Source: Erythrobacter litoralis
GTDB lineage: Bacteria > Pseudomonadota > Alphaproteobacteria > Sphingomonadales > Sphingomonadaceae
Length of the DNA: 64,000 nt
Reading direction: 5' to 3'
Assembly (NCBI RefSeq): GCF_029760855.1
Contig: NZ_SOSI01000001.1
Coordinates: 124,001-188,000 of the forward strand
Part shown: one piece after another, positions 18,943 to 26,724 of the stretch
Layout: the number at the start of each line of letters is the position of its first letter
Numbering within the stretch: position 1 is the stretch's first letter
The notes under the pieces: model-generated
Seen by the model: the letters and a program-made list of their open reading frames with translations, nothing else
Database searches by the model: none
What the model was told of the DNA's origin: nothing
Translations under genes and position numbers: made by a program

Positions 18943-20181
18943 CTAACGGTTGCGGCTAAGCGTTGGTGCGAGTTTCTTGCGAGTGACCGTAAAGGCTGGA
19001 ATTGCGGCTGCTACCGCGCCGAGGAATAGGGCTACGATAACGATGATAGCCTCATCCAGACCCAGTCGCCAGGCTTCAATCCCGGCTTCCGATAGACTGG
19101 CAAAGGATCGAGTTGCCAATGAGAGCGCCCCATGCGCCAGAACGACGCCCAGTCCACCCGCAAGCAGGGCTGTGACCGTGCCTTCCAGAAGAACCGTCAT
19201 GAATATCTGCGCGCGGCTTGCCCCCATAACCCGAAGAAGTGCCAGATCGCCCTCCCGCGCACGTATTGCGTTCCACAGAGCGATAAAGATCGCCAATGCC
19301 GCTGTTGCAGCGAGCAGCGCGGCGAAAAAGCCAACTGCCTCTATGGCCGGTTCGAATAACTGAAGAAGCCGGACACTTTCGCGCGCAGGTGATGCGGCTT
19401 GCATCGCGGTGTTACGATTGACGGCCGGGGGCAGACGGACGGCTGCGGCCGGGTTCCGATAACTTACGAGGATCGAGGTGATTTCCGGCTCGTGCTCGCC
19501 ATGGAGGTCCTCGTCGTGATCGGAGTGTTCGTGTTCGACGGAAAGCCGGGCGTCATCCTCGTGTGAAATACCGTGTACGTCCCATACGCTTTCGATGCTC
19601 GTCACGATGAGCCTGTCGATCGGCTTTCCAGTCGGTGCCAGAATCCCTGTAACGGTGAACGGCGTGGCCTCATGGCCCTGTCCACCTTCCTCGGCAGAAA
19701 GGCCATGACTGCCCACGAACCGCTGCCCCAGTGTTGCCCCTGTCTCACGGGCTACACCTGCGCCAAGCACGACCTCTAGCGGCGCATCGAACCGTCTTCC
19801 GGCAGCGAGCTCGGCTCGGTAGATCGAGAACAGGCCGTAGTCGCTGCCGACGATCCGGAAACCGCGAAACTGGTCGCCAAGCGCGAGCGGAGTGGCCGAC
19901 GCAACCATGGGGTTGCCGCGAAGGTCGTTCAAAGCATCCTGCGGAATGTTGCCCGTCGGTTGATCAAGATGATAGACGCTCGACATCACGAGCTGCAGCG
20001 GCGAGCCCTTCGCCCCGACCACAAGGTCGATCCCCTCCGCACCGTCGAGAAAGCGCGCCTCCGATTGCCGGGCGAATTGCAGGAGCATCACCAGCATAGC
20101 CACGGCGATCGCGAGCAGCAGGACATTCAGTGCCGTCGTCAGGCGTCGCTCGTTGAGATAGGCGAAAACGAGACGTATCAC
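18943..20181 (-). CDS. FtsX/MacB-type ABC permease with His/Asp-rich periplasmic loop
   Basis: The 412-aa permease has one N-terminal helix (TALNVLLLAIAVAMLVMLLQ), a large periplasmic domain and three C-terminal helices (AVGFFAALLAATAALAIFIA, then VTALLAGGLGVVLAHGAL and EAIIVIVALFLGAVAAAIPA), the MacB_PCD plus FtsX layout. About residues 203-232 form a loop rich in His, Asp and Glu (HEDDARLSVEHEHSDHDED and more), a likely metal site, probably zinc. The start overlaps the ATPase stop by 4 bp. With MerC, DUF1826 and DUF3299 neighbours, the best reading is a zinc-linked ABC system rather than a macrolide exporter. Direction of transport is not known. Confidence 0.85.
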   Translation of the reverse strand: MIRLVFAYLNERRLTTALNVLLLAIAVAMLVMLLQFARQSEARFLDGAEGIDLVVGAKGSPLQLVMSSVYHLDQPTGNIPQDALNDLRGNPMVASATPLALGDQFRGFRIVGSDYGLFSIYRAELAAGRRFDAPLEVVLGAGVARETGATLGQRFVGSHGLSAEEGGQGHEATPFTVTGILAPTGKPIDRLIVTSIESVWDVHGISHEDDARLSVEHEHSDHDEDLHGEHEPEITSILVSYRNPAAAVRLPPAVNRNTAMQAASPARESVRLLQLFEPAIEAVGFFAALLAATAALAIFIALWNAIRAREGDLALLRVMGASRAQIFMTVLLEGTVTALLAGGLGVVLAHGALSLATRSFASLSEAGIEAWRLGLDEAIIVIVALFLGAVAAAIPAFTVTRKKLAPTLSRNR

Positions 20182-20864
20182 GCTGTTACCGTACGGGGCA
20201 GGCTGTTGAGGTCGACCACGGTATCAAAAGCCGAACGGAGCCGTGCGTCGTGAGTAGCAAGCAGAAGCGTCGTGCCGTGACGGTCGGCCTGATCCAATAA
20301 CAAACTGGCGACGATCTCGGCGTTTTTATCATCCAGAGCCGACGTAGGCTCATCGGCGATCAGCAAATTCGGGCGGACAATAAGCGCGCGCGCAATGGCG
20401 GCACGTTGCGCCTCGCCCTGACTTAATTCGCTTGGCTTCATCGCTCCGAGCGAGCCGATATCGAGCTCGTCGAGAAGCGCATGAATGTCGGCCCGGGCGA
20501 CAGGCTTCCGGGCAAGTCGCGCGGCCAAAGCGAGATTGTCCGCTATCGAAAGCGCGGACACCAGACGAAGCGACTGGAATACCACACTGATATGCGCGCG
20601 CCGGATGGCGTCGCGCTCGGTCTCACTTCCCTCGGAGATCGGTTCGCCGGCAATGCGGATGGTGCCGCGATCGGGTGTCAGAAAGCCGCAAATAAGGTTG
20701 ATGAGGGTAGATTTGCCGGAACCGGATGGCCCGATCAGTAACTGATGTTCGCCATTTTCCGCGACCAGATCCAAGCAATCGAGCACTGGGCGGTTGCCGT
20801 AGGAGAATGTCACGTCATTGAGTTCGAGCGGTGGCGGGTTTTTCCGCACGGGGCTTTCAACCAT
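20178..20864 (-). CDS. ABC transporter ATP-binding protein (MacB/LolD type)
   Basis: This 228-aa ATPase has Walker A GPSGSGKST, Q-loop VVFQSLRLV, signature LSQGEAQRAAIARAL, Walker B LLIADEPTSALD and H-loop ATHD. The frame runs up to 20963, but ATG 20864 (MVESPVRKNPPP) is preferred: it overlaps the MerC stop by only 8 bp and homology begins about ten residues later. It pairs with the FtsX-like permease downstream, with a 4-bp overlap. The size and motifs match the LolD/MacB group that works with FtsX-type permeases. Confidence 0.93.
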   Translation of the reverse strand: MVESPVRKNPPPLELNDVTFSYGNRPVLDCLDLVAENGEHQLLIGPSGSGKSTLINLICGFLTPDRGTIRIAGEPISEGSETERDAIRRAHISVVFQSLRLVSALSIADNLALAARLARKPVARADIHALLDELDIGSLGAMKPSELSQGEAQRAAIARALIVRPNLLIADEPTSALDDKNAEIVASLLLDQADRHGTTLLLATHDARLRSAFDTVVDLNSLPRTVTA

Positions 20865-21240
20865 TGCGTCGTCCGGGACAGCGCCAATTTCGCAGATGCG
20901 CCATTGCAACAAGTGACGCACCTGAAATGGTAATGGCCACCTCCACAATTTCGCGTTCGGCAAAAAGGCCAGCGCCCATCAGCATCAGTCCCATCATACC
21001 GATGCCGAAGGACGCGCGTCCGCGTGCCGAGTTCTGGGCGCTTCGCCAGAGGACCGTGCCACTGAACGGAAGCGCGACGATCAATATCCAGAGGTGAATG
21101 CTTTCAGGCAAATTCAGCCAAGCTGACCATGCCGGAGATAGTGCGATGACAAGCGGCAGAAGCAGGCAATGCACGACACATAGACTGGAAATGCCGATTC
21201 CGATCCCATCGAGCCAAGAGGACGCTCTACGAGCCCTCAT
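20857..21240 (-). CDS. MerC-domain membrane protein
   Basis: The 127-aa protein has four predicted helices. The first carries ISSLCVVHCLLLPLVIAL, where the CxxHC arrangement is the MerC metal-binding motif. ATG 21240 overlaps the DUF1826 stop (TAATG), so it is chosen over an in-frame ATG 99 bp upstream inside DUF1826. Although MerC was named from mercury operons, chromosomal MerC proteins beside DUF1826 are generally linked to zinc limitation in alphaproteobacteria (from memory). No merR, merP or merA is nearby, so mercury resistance is unlikely. Confidence 0.83.
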   Translation of the reverse strand: MRARRASSWLDGIGIGISSLCVVHCLLLPLVIALSPAWSAWLNLPESIHLWILIVALPFSGTVLWRSAQNSARGRASFGIGMMGLMLMGAGLFAEREIVEVAITISGASLVAMAHLRNWRCPGRRNG

Positions 21241-21848
21241 TACATGCACTTCTCGTCGGTAGCGAAAACAGCCGTATCGATTACGAGGACGAGTCGCTTC
21301 TCCCCCGTATCGCCCACGGGGGGCGATCGATGATAGCACGGTTCGTGCCCCTCTGCGTAGCGACGTCCTTTGAAAAGTCCGACGTGACCGGTCGGAATAT
21401 CATACAAGGATTGCGCCTTCGGATCGTTTCCAATTGCGACCTGTGTACCTGGTCCAGCATATGTTGTGATAAGGCGTAGATCGGTATAATCGACGTGAAC
21501 CTTGCGGCAGGAGTTCGTGACGATCTGCTCCAGGCGGATGCGTATGGACGCGGACCCGGTCAAGTCCGCGAAGCGCGAAGCGAGGCTGCGAATGTCCTGC
21601 GCGATGGCCGGTGGCAGACTTCGAAGCTCTGCAAGCGCTTCATCAGCCGAGCCCTTGCCGATCCATGAAAAAGGTGCCCGATCGAGCAGAAGATCAGTGG
21701 CGGTGGCCAACGGTTCGGGATCCCGCGCTTCGACCACAAGATAATAATCATGTGATCGGATATCCTCCCAAGGACGGTACACCCCGACGTCGCCCAAGGT
21801 CGCAGCTCCGTTTTCAGGGTCGAGCGTCTGGATGGCGGTATTGAACAT
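21240..21848 (-). CDS. DUF1826-domain protein
   Basis: This 202-aa protein has no signal peptide and is presumably cytoplasmic. It carries DUF1826 features: IRIRLEQIVTNSCRKVHVDY followed by TDLRLITTYAGPGTQ, and a C-terminal HRSPPVGDTGEKRLVLVIDT. The Cys-x3-His and later HEPCYHRSPP residues could bind zinc. It is the first gene of the five-gene operon, with GAGG six bases from ATG 21848. DUF1826 genes are known to me as members of alphaproteobacterial Zur regulons, which is the main reason for calling the operon zinc-related. Confidence 0.82.
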   Translation of the reverse strand: MFNTAIQTLDPENGAATLGDVGVYRPWEDIRSHDYYLVVEARDPEPLATATDLLLDRAPFSWIGKGSADEALAELRSLPPAIAQDIRSLASRFADLTGSASIRIRLEQIVTNSCRKVHVDYTDLRLITTYAGPGTQVAIGNDPKAQSLYDIPTGHVGLFKGRRYAEGHEPCYHRSPPVGDTGEKRLVLVIDTAVFATDEKCM

Positions 21849-21941
21849 GTGAAGCCTCAGGTTTTTCGTGCGCGAGATGACCGCCGCCGCGTTCGAATTG
21901 CGGCTTAGTGCTCACAGCAAAACGATCGGACACTCGTTAAG

Positions 21942-21954
21942 GATATTTTATATC
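21942..21954. promoter_or_regulatory. AT-rich palindrome, possible Zur site
   Basis: GATAT-TTT-ATATC is a perfect 5-bp inverted repeat about 95 bp upstream of the DUF1826 start, in an otherwise GC-rich region. AT-rich palindromes with ATATC ends are typical of alphaproteobacterial Zur sites. It is shorter than a full Zur box. Confidence 0.32.
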
Positions 21955-22098
21955 ATGAACAACCCGCGATGTCGTCTCGACCGGTTTTTATGTATTTTGC
22001 GAAATTCATAAGCGCAGGGAAGCGTCGGCGCTTCGCTCGCTAACAAACACTCTGGCGCTTCTCGGTCATCCTCCAGACAGGAGGCCTCGTATCCGATC

Positions 22099-23649
22099 CT
22101 ATCCGACAATAAGAGCAGACTCGCCAGCGGGCACGGTTGCCGTGGCCAGCGTATCGATCGGTGCATCTGGTGTCGTAACGGATCGCACGATCCTGAACGC
22201 GCTTTGCCAATTTTCGGGCGTCACCTCGCACAGCGTGTAGCCGCGTCGGTCGCCTGTGAATTTAAGGAAGGGGTTGCGCGCCGCGATCCGGTCCGCGCCG
22301 TTCCGCACATCCGCCCCGTCTCCGCCCGACGAAATCGAGCTGGTCACGAATTCGACCGCGACCGCCTCGCCCTCGCCCGCATCGGTCCGCAATTCACCTG
22401 CGAAGGTCTGGTGCTCGTCGCCGGTCAGGACGACCGCGTTCTTGCCGCGCAATTGCTGCAACAGGCGCTCGCGGGGGACATCGTAGGCGCCCCAGCTGTC
22501 CATGTTACGGATTTCCTCGGGCTCGTCGCCCGTGCGCCGGTCGAGCGGCATGACCATGACCTGCTGCGCGATCGCGTTCCAGCGCGCGCCGCCATTCTGC
22601 AGATTGTCGAACAGCCAGCGCTCCTGCGCCTCGCCCAGCACGGAGGCCTGCGGATCGCGCACCCCGTCGCACACGGTCTTGAACCCATCATCGCAGGGCT
22701 GGTCGCTGCGAAAGCTGCGCGTGTCGAGCACGTGCAGGTCGAGCAGCCCGCCGAAGCGCGCGCGCCGATAGTCGGCGATGCCGTTCTGCCCCGGCAGGGA
22801 ACTGCGCCGAACCGGCATATGCTCATACCAAGCCTGCAGCGCCATGGCGCGGCGCAGCGCGAAGAGTTCGGGCGGGGTGTCCTGCTGATCCTGCAGGCCG
22901 ACCCAGTTGTTCTCCACCTCGTGATCGTCGAAACTGGCGAACCAGGGCGCGGCAGCATGCGCCATCTGCAGGTCCGGGTCCATCTTGTACTGCGCGTAGC
23001 GCTGGCGGTAATCACCGAGATCGTAGAGCGCTTGCCCCTCATGTGCGCGCACGAAGGTGCGTGGTCGCCCGTCCCATCCGATGCGCAGCGGCGAGCTGCG
23101 ATATTCGTAGATGTAATCGCCGTAATGGAAGACGAATTCCGGATCTTCTTCGGCGAGGTGGCGGAAGGCCGTAAAATAGCCATCCTCGTAATGCTGGCAC
23201 CCGGCAACGGCGAACCGCACCCGGTCGATCGAAGCGCCAACCCTCGGAAGCGTTCGTGCCTTGCCCCGCGTCGATCGTTCGCGACCAATGTTGAAGCGAT
23301 ACCAATAGGGTCGCCCCGGTTCGAGTCCCGCGACCTCGACATGGACGCTGTGCGCCAGTTCGGGGCGCGCAAGGGCGGTTCCGCTCGCTGCGATGTCGCG
23401 CAAATTTTCGTCGCGCGCGACTTCCCATTCTACCTCGATCGGTGCCATCGGCATCCCGCCGTGCTGATCCAGGGGGTCGGGCGCGAGGCGGGTCCAAATG
23501 ACGAACCCGTCCGGCGAAGGGTCGCCTGAGGCGACGCCGAGGCGGAACGGATAATCCTTGAATATCTGCTGCGCGCGCAAAACCGCCGGCGTAGCGGCGA
23601 ACGCGGCACTAGCGCCCAAGACAGCCCGCCGGGTTATGCGGATGGTCAC
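22099..23649 (-). CDS. phoD: PhoD-family alkaline phosphatase, Tat-exported
   Basis: This 516-aa protein begins at GTG 23649, with GGAG seven bases upstream. A twin-arginine signal, ITRRAVLGASAAFAA, ends near LRAQ. A PhoD N-terminal Fn3-like domain (VASGDPSPDGFVIWTRLAPDP) and a metallophosphatase domain follow: FAVAGCQHYEDGYFTAF, VFHYGDYIYEY, SFDDHEVENNW, LDLHVLDTRSFRSDQ and VVLTGDEHQTF, covering the Fe/Ca ligands. The Cys in VAGCQ is the residue expected to ligate iron in PhoD. The enzyme releases phosphate from phosphodiesters and monoesters outside the cytoplasm. The reading frame extends upstream to 24108, but that part has no homology and would bury the Tat signal. Confidence 0.92.
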   Translation of the reverse strand: MTIRITRRAVLGASAAFAATPAVLRAQQIFKDYPFRLGVASGDPSPDGFVIWTRLAPDPLDQHGGMPMAPIEVEWEVARDENLRDIAASGTALARPELAHSVHVEVAGLEPGRPYWYRFNIGRERSTRGKARTLPRVGASIDRVRFAVAGCQHYEDGYFTAFRHLAEEDPEFVFHYGDYIYEYRSSPLRIGWDGRPRTFVRAHEGQALYDLGDYRQRYAQYKMDPDLQMAHAAAPWFASFDDHEVENNWVGLQDQQDTPPELFALRRAMALQAWYEHMPVRRSSLPGQNGIADYRRARFGGLLDLHVLDTRSFRSDQPCDDGFKTVCDGVRDPQASVLGEAQERWLFDNLQNGGARWNAIAQQVMVMPLDRRTGDEPEEIRNMDSWGAYDVPRERLLQQLRGKNAVVLTGDEHQTFAGELRTDAGEGEAVAVEFVTSSISSGGDGADVRNGADRIAARNPFLKFTGDRRGYTLCEVTPENWQSAFRIVRSVTTPDAPIDTLATATVPAGESALIVG

Positions 23650-24009
23650 ATCGTATCTCCTCGAGCCGACTACATCGCCGTAATCGGAAACCGAGCTTTG
23701 CCAATATGCGTGACAGGCTCGAGACAACGCGTGACGATTTTGCGGTCCAGATTGTATAGCGAATTGAAAGCGAGAACGCTTGGCCAACGGCTTAGGCTTA
23801 TGTTGCTCAGCAAAAGCTAGAGGATCATTTCCGATCTTTTCGGCGATCCGGCCGCCATTTATCTTGGAGTTAGTCGCCGAAAGTGGAGAATGAAGCCGCC
23901 GGTTTCCTAATCCTAAAACAGAACTTAAAGTATAATTTCGTGACGCTGCCCAGGGCAAAAAGGCGAAGGTGATTATTGCGTCGCCTGAAGAACGAAATGA
24001 ATTTTTGAA
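23650..24009. other. Gene-free interval upstream of phoD
   Basis: About 360 bp separate phoD from the metallothionein terminator. It presumably holds the phoD promoter. I see no clear pho-box repeat, RNA structure or coding frame. Confidence 0.5.
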
Positions 24010-24036
24010 ACGGCAGGCGGACAAGTCACCTGCCGT
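24010..24036 (-). terminator. Hairpin downstream of the metallothionein gene
   Basis: ACGGCAGG (24010-24017) and CCTGCCGT (24029-24036) form an 8-bp perfect stem with an 11-base loop, 9 bp past the metallothionein stop. On the reverse strand the stem is followed by TTTCAAAAATTC rather than a strong U tract. Confidence 0.55.
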
Positions 24037-24044
24037 CTCAATGA

Positions 24045-24215
24045 TTAGCCGTGGCAGGGGCAACCCCCATGCTCGCAGCCGGCGGAATCTTCGTGATGGT
24101 TGGCGCAACTGTCGCTGCAGAACATCCGACCTTCAGCCTGAATTGCCGCATCGGTACCAACAATACAGACGCAGTCGGCACACGCACATTTCACCATCTC
24201 AATAGTCATTGTCAT
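24045..24215 (-). CDS. Bacterial metallothionein (SmtA/BmtA family)
   Basis: A 56-aa frame with nine cysteines reads KCACADCVCIVG, then MFCSDSCANHHEDSAGC and EHGGCPCHG. Cysteines are at 10, 12, 15, 17, 33, 37, 47, 52 and 54; SmtA also has nine. The KCACxxCxC start and GCxHxGCxC end are the family signature, with His residues near the end as in zinc-binding SmtA. It would sequester Zn, Cd or Cu in the cytoplasm. ATG 24215 overlaps the stop of the SmtB-like regulator (ATGA); AAGGA lies about eight bases upstream inside that gene. An ATG at 24209 is a second option. Confidence 0.93.
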   Translation of the reverse strand: MTMTIEMVKCACADCVCIVGTDAAIQAEGRMFCSDSCANHHEDSAGCEHGGCPCHG

Positions 24216-24523
24216 TTTATAAGTCCTTCTGTTTCATTATCGGATTCATCAATATGTTCCATCATGTTCGTCAGCATCGTGGCGACATGACAATCGGGCA
24301 GGTCGTAGAACACATTCTTCCCATCTCGCCTCTGTCGCAGCAATCGGGCCGCTCGCAGAAGCCGTAAATGATGCGAAACCAGTGACTGACTTGCTCCGAT
24401 TGCTTCGGTCAGCTCCGTGACGGAGCGCGGTCCATCGAGACATTCAGTGACGAGAAGCAACCGATTAGGCTCGCCCAGCAGGCGAAATGTCTCGGCCAAT
24501 TCGGAAGCTTGGTCAGGGGTCAT
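24212..24523 (-). CDS. ArsR/SmtB-family metal-sensing repressor
   Basis: The protein is about 103 aa from ATG 24523, which has TTGGAT just upstream; a GTG at 24538 would add five residues but adjoins the operator. A winged helix-turn-helix is clear: LLGEPNRLLLVTECL, SVTELTEAIGASQSLVSHHLRLL and a LLRQRRDGKNVFYDL wing. In the last helix, PDCHVATMLTNMMEHIDE has D, H at +2, H at +13 and E at +16, the same spacing as the SmtB alpha-5 zinc site (D104, H106, H117, E120). No N-terminal cysteine site is present. It probably represses itself and the coupled metallothionein until zinc or a similar ion binds. Confidence 0.92.
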   Translation of the reverse strand: MTPDQASELAETFRLLGEPNRLLLVTECLDGPRSVTELTEAIGASQSLVSHHLRLLRAARLLRQRRDGKNVFYDLPDCHVATMLTNMMEHIDESDNETEGLIK

Positions 24524-24539
24524 GATACGATCCAACACG

Positions 24540-24581
24540 TGAACACATGTTGATGTATAAACATCTGTTCATATATTGCAA
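24540..24581 (-). promoter_or_regulatory. Promoter with two SmtB-type operators
   Basis: TGAACACATGTTGA (24540-24553) and TAAACATCTGTTCA (24558-24571) are two near-palindromes of the TGAACA-N2-TGTTCA type used by SmtB-like repressors. On the reverse strand TTGCAA (24576-24581) and TATACA (24554-24559), 16 bp apart, make a good sigma-70 promoter. Bound repressor would cover the promoter. Confidence 0.75.
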
Positions 24582-24664
24582 CGTCTTATTTTTGCCCTCT
24601 CGGAAAAATCGATGCATGCATCACAAAGCAGGTTGCTCAGGCATAAGGCGAAGGGAAGAATGAG

Positions 24665-26494
24665 ATGCGGAAGGCATTGGTTTCAATAGCGGTCGGCGCG
24701 CTTCTGGTAGGACCGGCACTCGCCGACGACACCACGATGAACGTCGCGGATACGAGTGCCGAAGCTACACAGGGGATAGGGGGCGGCGCCCGGCCGGTGG
24801 GCGCGCGCTGGAGCCGTAGCCCCGTGCTCGCGCCGCACGGCATGGCAGCGACAGCGCAGCCTCTGGCAACACAGGTTGCGCTCGATATCCTCAAGGCAGG
24901 GGGTAGCGCTGTCGATGCGGCTATCGCAGCGAACGCCGCACTCGGACTGATGGAGCCTACCGGAAACGGGATCGGCGGCGATCTGTTCGCCATTATCTAC
25001 GATCCCGCAACCGACAAGCTCTATGGATTGAACGGTTCGGGGCGGTCGCCCGCCGGGCAAACACTCGAGCAGTTGATCGAAAAACTGCACCCGAATTCCG
25101 CTTCGATACCCCCAGTCGGGCCTTTGCCGATTACCGTCCCCGGTACGGTCGATGCCTGGTTCGCCATGCACGAACGCTTCGGTAAATTATCGATGGCAGA
25201 CAATCTCGCTCCTACCATTCGCTACGCGCGCGAAGGGCATCCGGTGGCGCCCGTCATCGCAATGTATCTCGATCGCAGTCTACGTTCTTTCGAGGCGCGC
25301 CTCGAAAACAGCGAGTTCGAGTTCGGCAATGCTCGTGCGACGTATTTCGCGGACGGCGCACCGGAGCCCGGAGCAGTGTTTCGAAATCCGGATCTGGCAT
25401 CTACGCTCGAGCGCATTGCCCAAACCGGTCGTGACGAGTTCTACGAAGGAGAAACGGCACGTATCATGGTGGACTATCTGCGCCGGCAAGGCAGTGCGTT
25501 CACTATCCAGGACTTCGCTGCCCATGAAAGTGAATGGGTCGACGTATCGTGTGTGACCTACCGTAATGGCTATGAGTTGTGTGAACTGCCGCCGAATTCC
25601 CAAGGCTTTGCCGCCTTGCAAATGATCAACATCCTTAAAAACGTTGATTTAGCGCAGTGGGAGCGAGGCAGCCCCGAAGTCATTCACTACATTACCGAAG
25701 CCAAACGCCTCGCATTCGAAGACGTCGCCCGATTTTACGCCGATCCCGCATTCTCCGCCGCACCGGAAGGGCTGCTGAGCGACGCTTACGGGCGCGCCAG
25801 GTTTGCCGAGATCGATCCCGAAAAGGCGACACCTGCCTTTCGCGCCGGAGCGCTGCGTGCTCCGAAACTGGAAGGGCCGGGCGACACGACGTACCTTACC
25901 GTGGCGGATCGAACCGGTATGATGGTAAGCCTTATCCAGTCCAATTACCGCGGTATGGGCAGCGGCCTTGTGGCGGACGGGCTGGGCTTCATGTTCCAAG
26001 ATCGCGGCGAATTATACAGCCTCGATCCTGTGCACCCCAATGTCTATGCTCCGAGAAAGCGCCCCTTCCACACCATTATTCCGGCTTTTATTCGCAAGGA
26101 CGGCAAGCCGTTCGCTAGTTTCGGCCTGATGGGCGGAGGCATGCAGCCGCAGGGCCATGTGCAAATCCTGATTAATCTCGTCGACTATGGCATGAATCTG
26201 CAGGAAGCGGGCGACGCGGCAAGGTTGATGCACGATGGCGGTCGCCAGCCTACCGATGCCTTCGCCGGAAGCGAGACAGATGTGTCTCAGATCGACGATC
26301 TGGGTGTCCTCTATGTCGAACCGGGTATTCCGGAAATCACAGTCGAGGCGCTGCGCGCAATGGGACATCGCGTCGAAGTCGAGACGACCGGCATACCGTT
26401 CGGCGGTTATCAGGCAATCGTTCGCGATCCCTCAACGGGCACGTACGTGGGAGCCACCGAAATGCGCAAAGATGGACAAGCTAGCGGATATTGA
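24665..26494 (+). CDS. Gamma-glutamyltransferase-family hydrolase (Ntn type)
   Basis: The 609-aa protein is predicted periplasmic (signal peptide MRKALVSIAVGALLVGPALA). Family motifs are GMAATAQPLATQVALDILKAGGSAVDAAIAANAALG with MEPTGNGIGGD. The autocatalytic Thr should be T408 in PGDTTYLTVADRTG, here TTY instead of the usual TTH. Downstream residues SLIQSNYRGMGSGLV and MGGGMQPQGHVQ complete the small subunit. It diverges from the smtB/metallothionein pair. Substrate may be glutathione, a gamma-glutamyl peptide or an acyl side chain; the Tyr substitution makes a classical glutathione role less sure. No link to metal stress is shown beyond adjacency. Confidence 0.88.
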   Translation: MRKALVSIAVGALLVGPALADDTTMNVADTSAEATQGIGGGARPVGARWSRSPVLAPHGMAATAQPLATQVALDILKAGGSAVDAAIAANAALGLMEPTGNGIGGDLFAIIYDPATDKLYGLNGSGRSPAGQTLEQLIEKLHPNSASIPPVGPLPITVPGTVDAWFAMHERFGKLSMADNLAPTIRYAREGHPVAPVIAMYLDRSLRSFEARLENSEFEFGNARATYFADGAPEPGAVFRNPDLASTLERIAQTGRDEFYEGETARIMVDYLRRQGSAFTIQDFAAHESEWVDVSCVTYRNGYELCELPPNSQGFAALQMINILKNVDLAQWERGSPEVIHYITEAKRLAFEDVARFYADPAFSAAPEGLLSDAYGRARFAEIDPEKATPAFRAGALRAPKLEGPGDTTYLTVADRTGMMVSLIQSNYRGMGSGLVADGLGFMFQDRGELYSLDPVHPNVYAPRKRPFHTIIPAFIRKDGKPFASFGLMGGGMQPQGHVQILINLVDYGMNLQEAGDAARLMHDGGRQPTDAFAGSETDVSQIDDLGVLYVEPGIPEITVEALRAMGHRVEVETTGIPFGGYQAIVRDPSTGTYVGATEMRKDGQASGY

Positions 26495-26724
26495 ATGGAC
26501 GAAGGGGGAAGGATTGTAAGCTGAAACCGTCGAAGACCGCGTTTGGCCTTACGGAAAACCTCGTTTTCTGACTGGCAAACAGTCGCTCGCCTTTCCTCCT
26601 CGCGTGGAATTGCCCATCTGAAGACCTCTTCGATCAAACGCCCCCATTCCGCGTATCTTCTCTCGTCCGGGATGAGACGGCCGATCAACAATAGCCGACG
26701 ACGGTCCACAACTTCCGTTTCTCG

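Noticed and set aside
20857-21240. Mercury-resistance operon
   Set aside because: A MerC-domain protein is present, but no merR, merT, merP or merA. The operon partners point to zinc.
22204-23529. 441-codon forward frame
   Set aside because: It is fully antisense to the well-supported phoD gene and has no recognisable motif.
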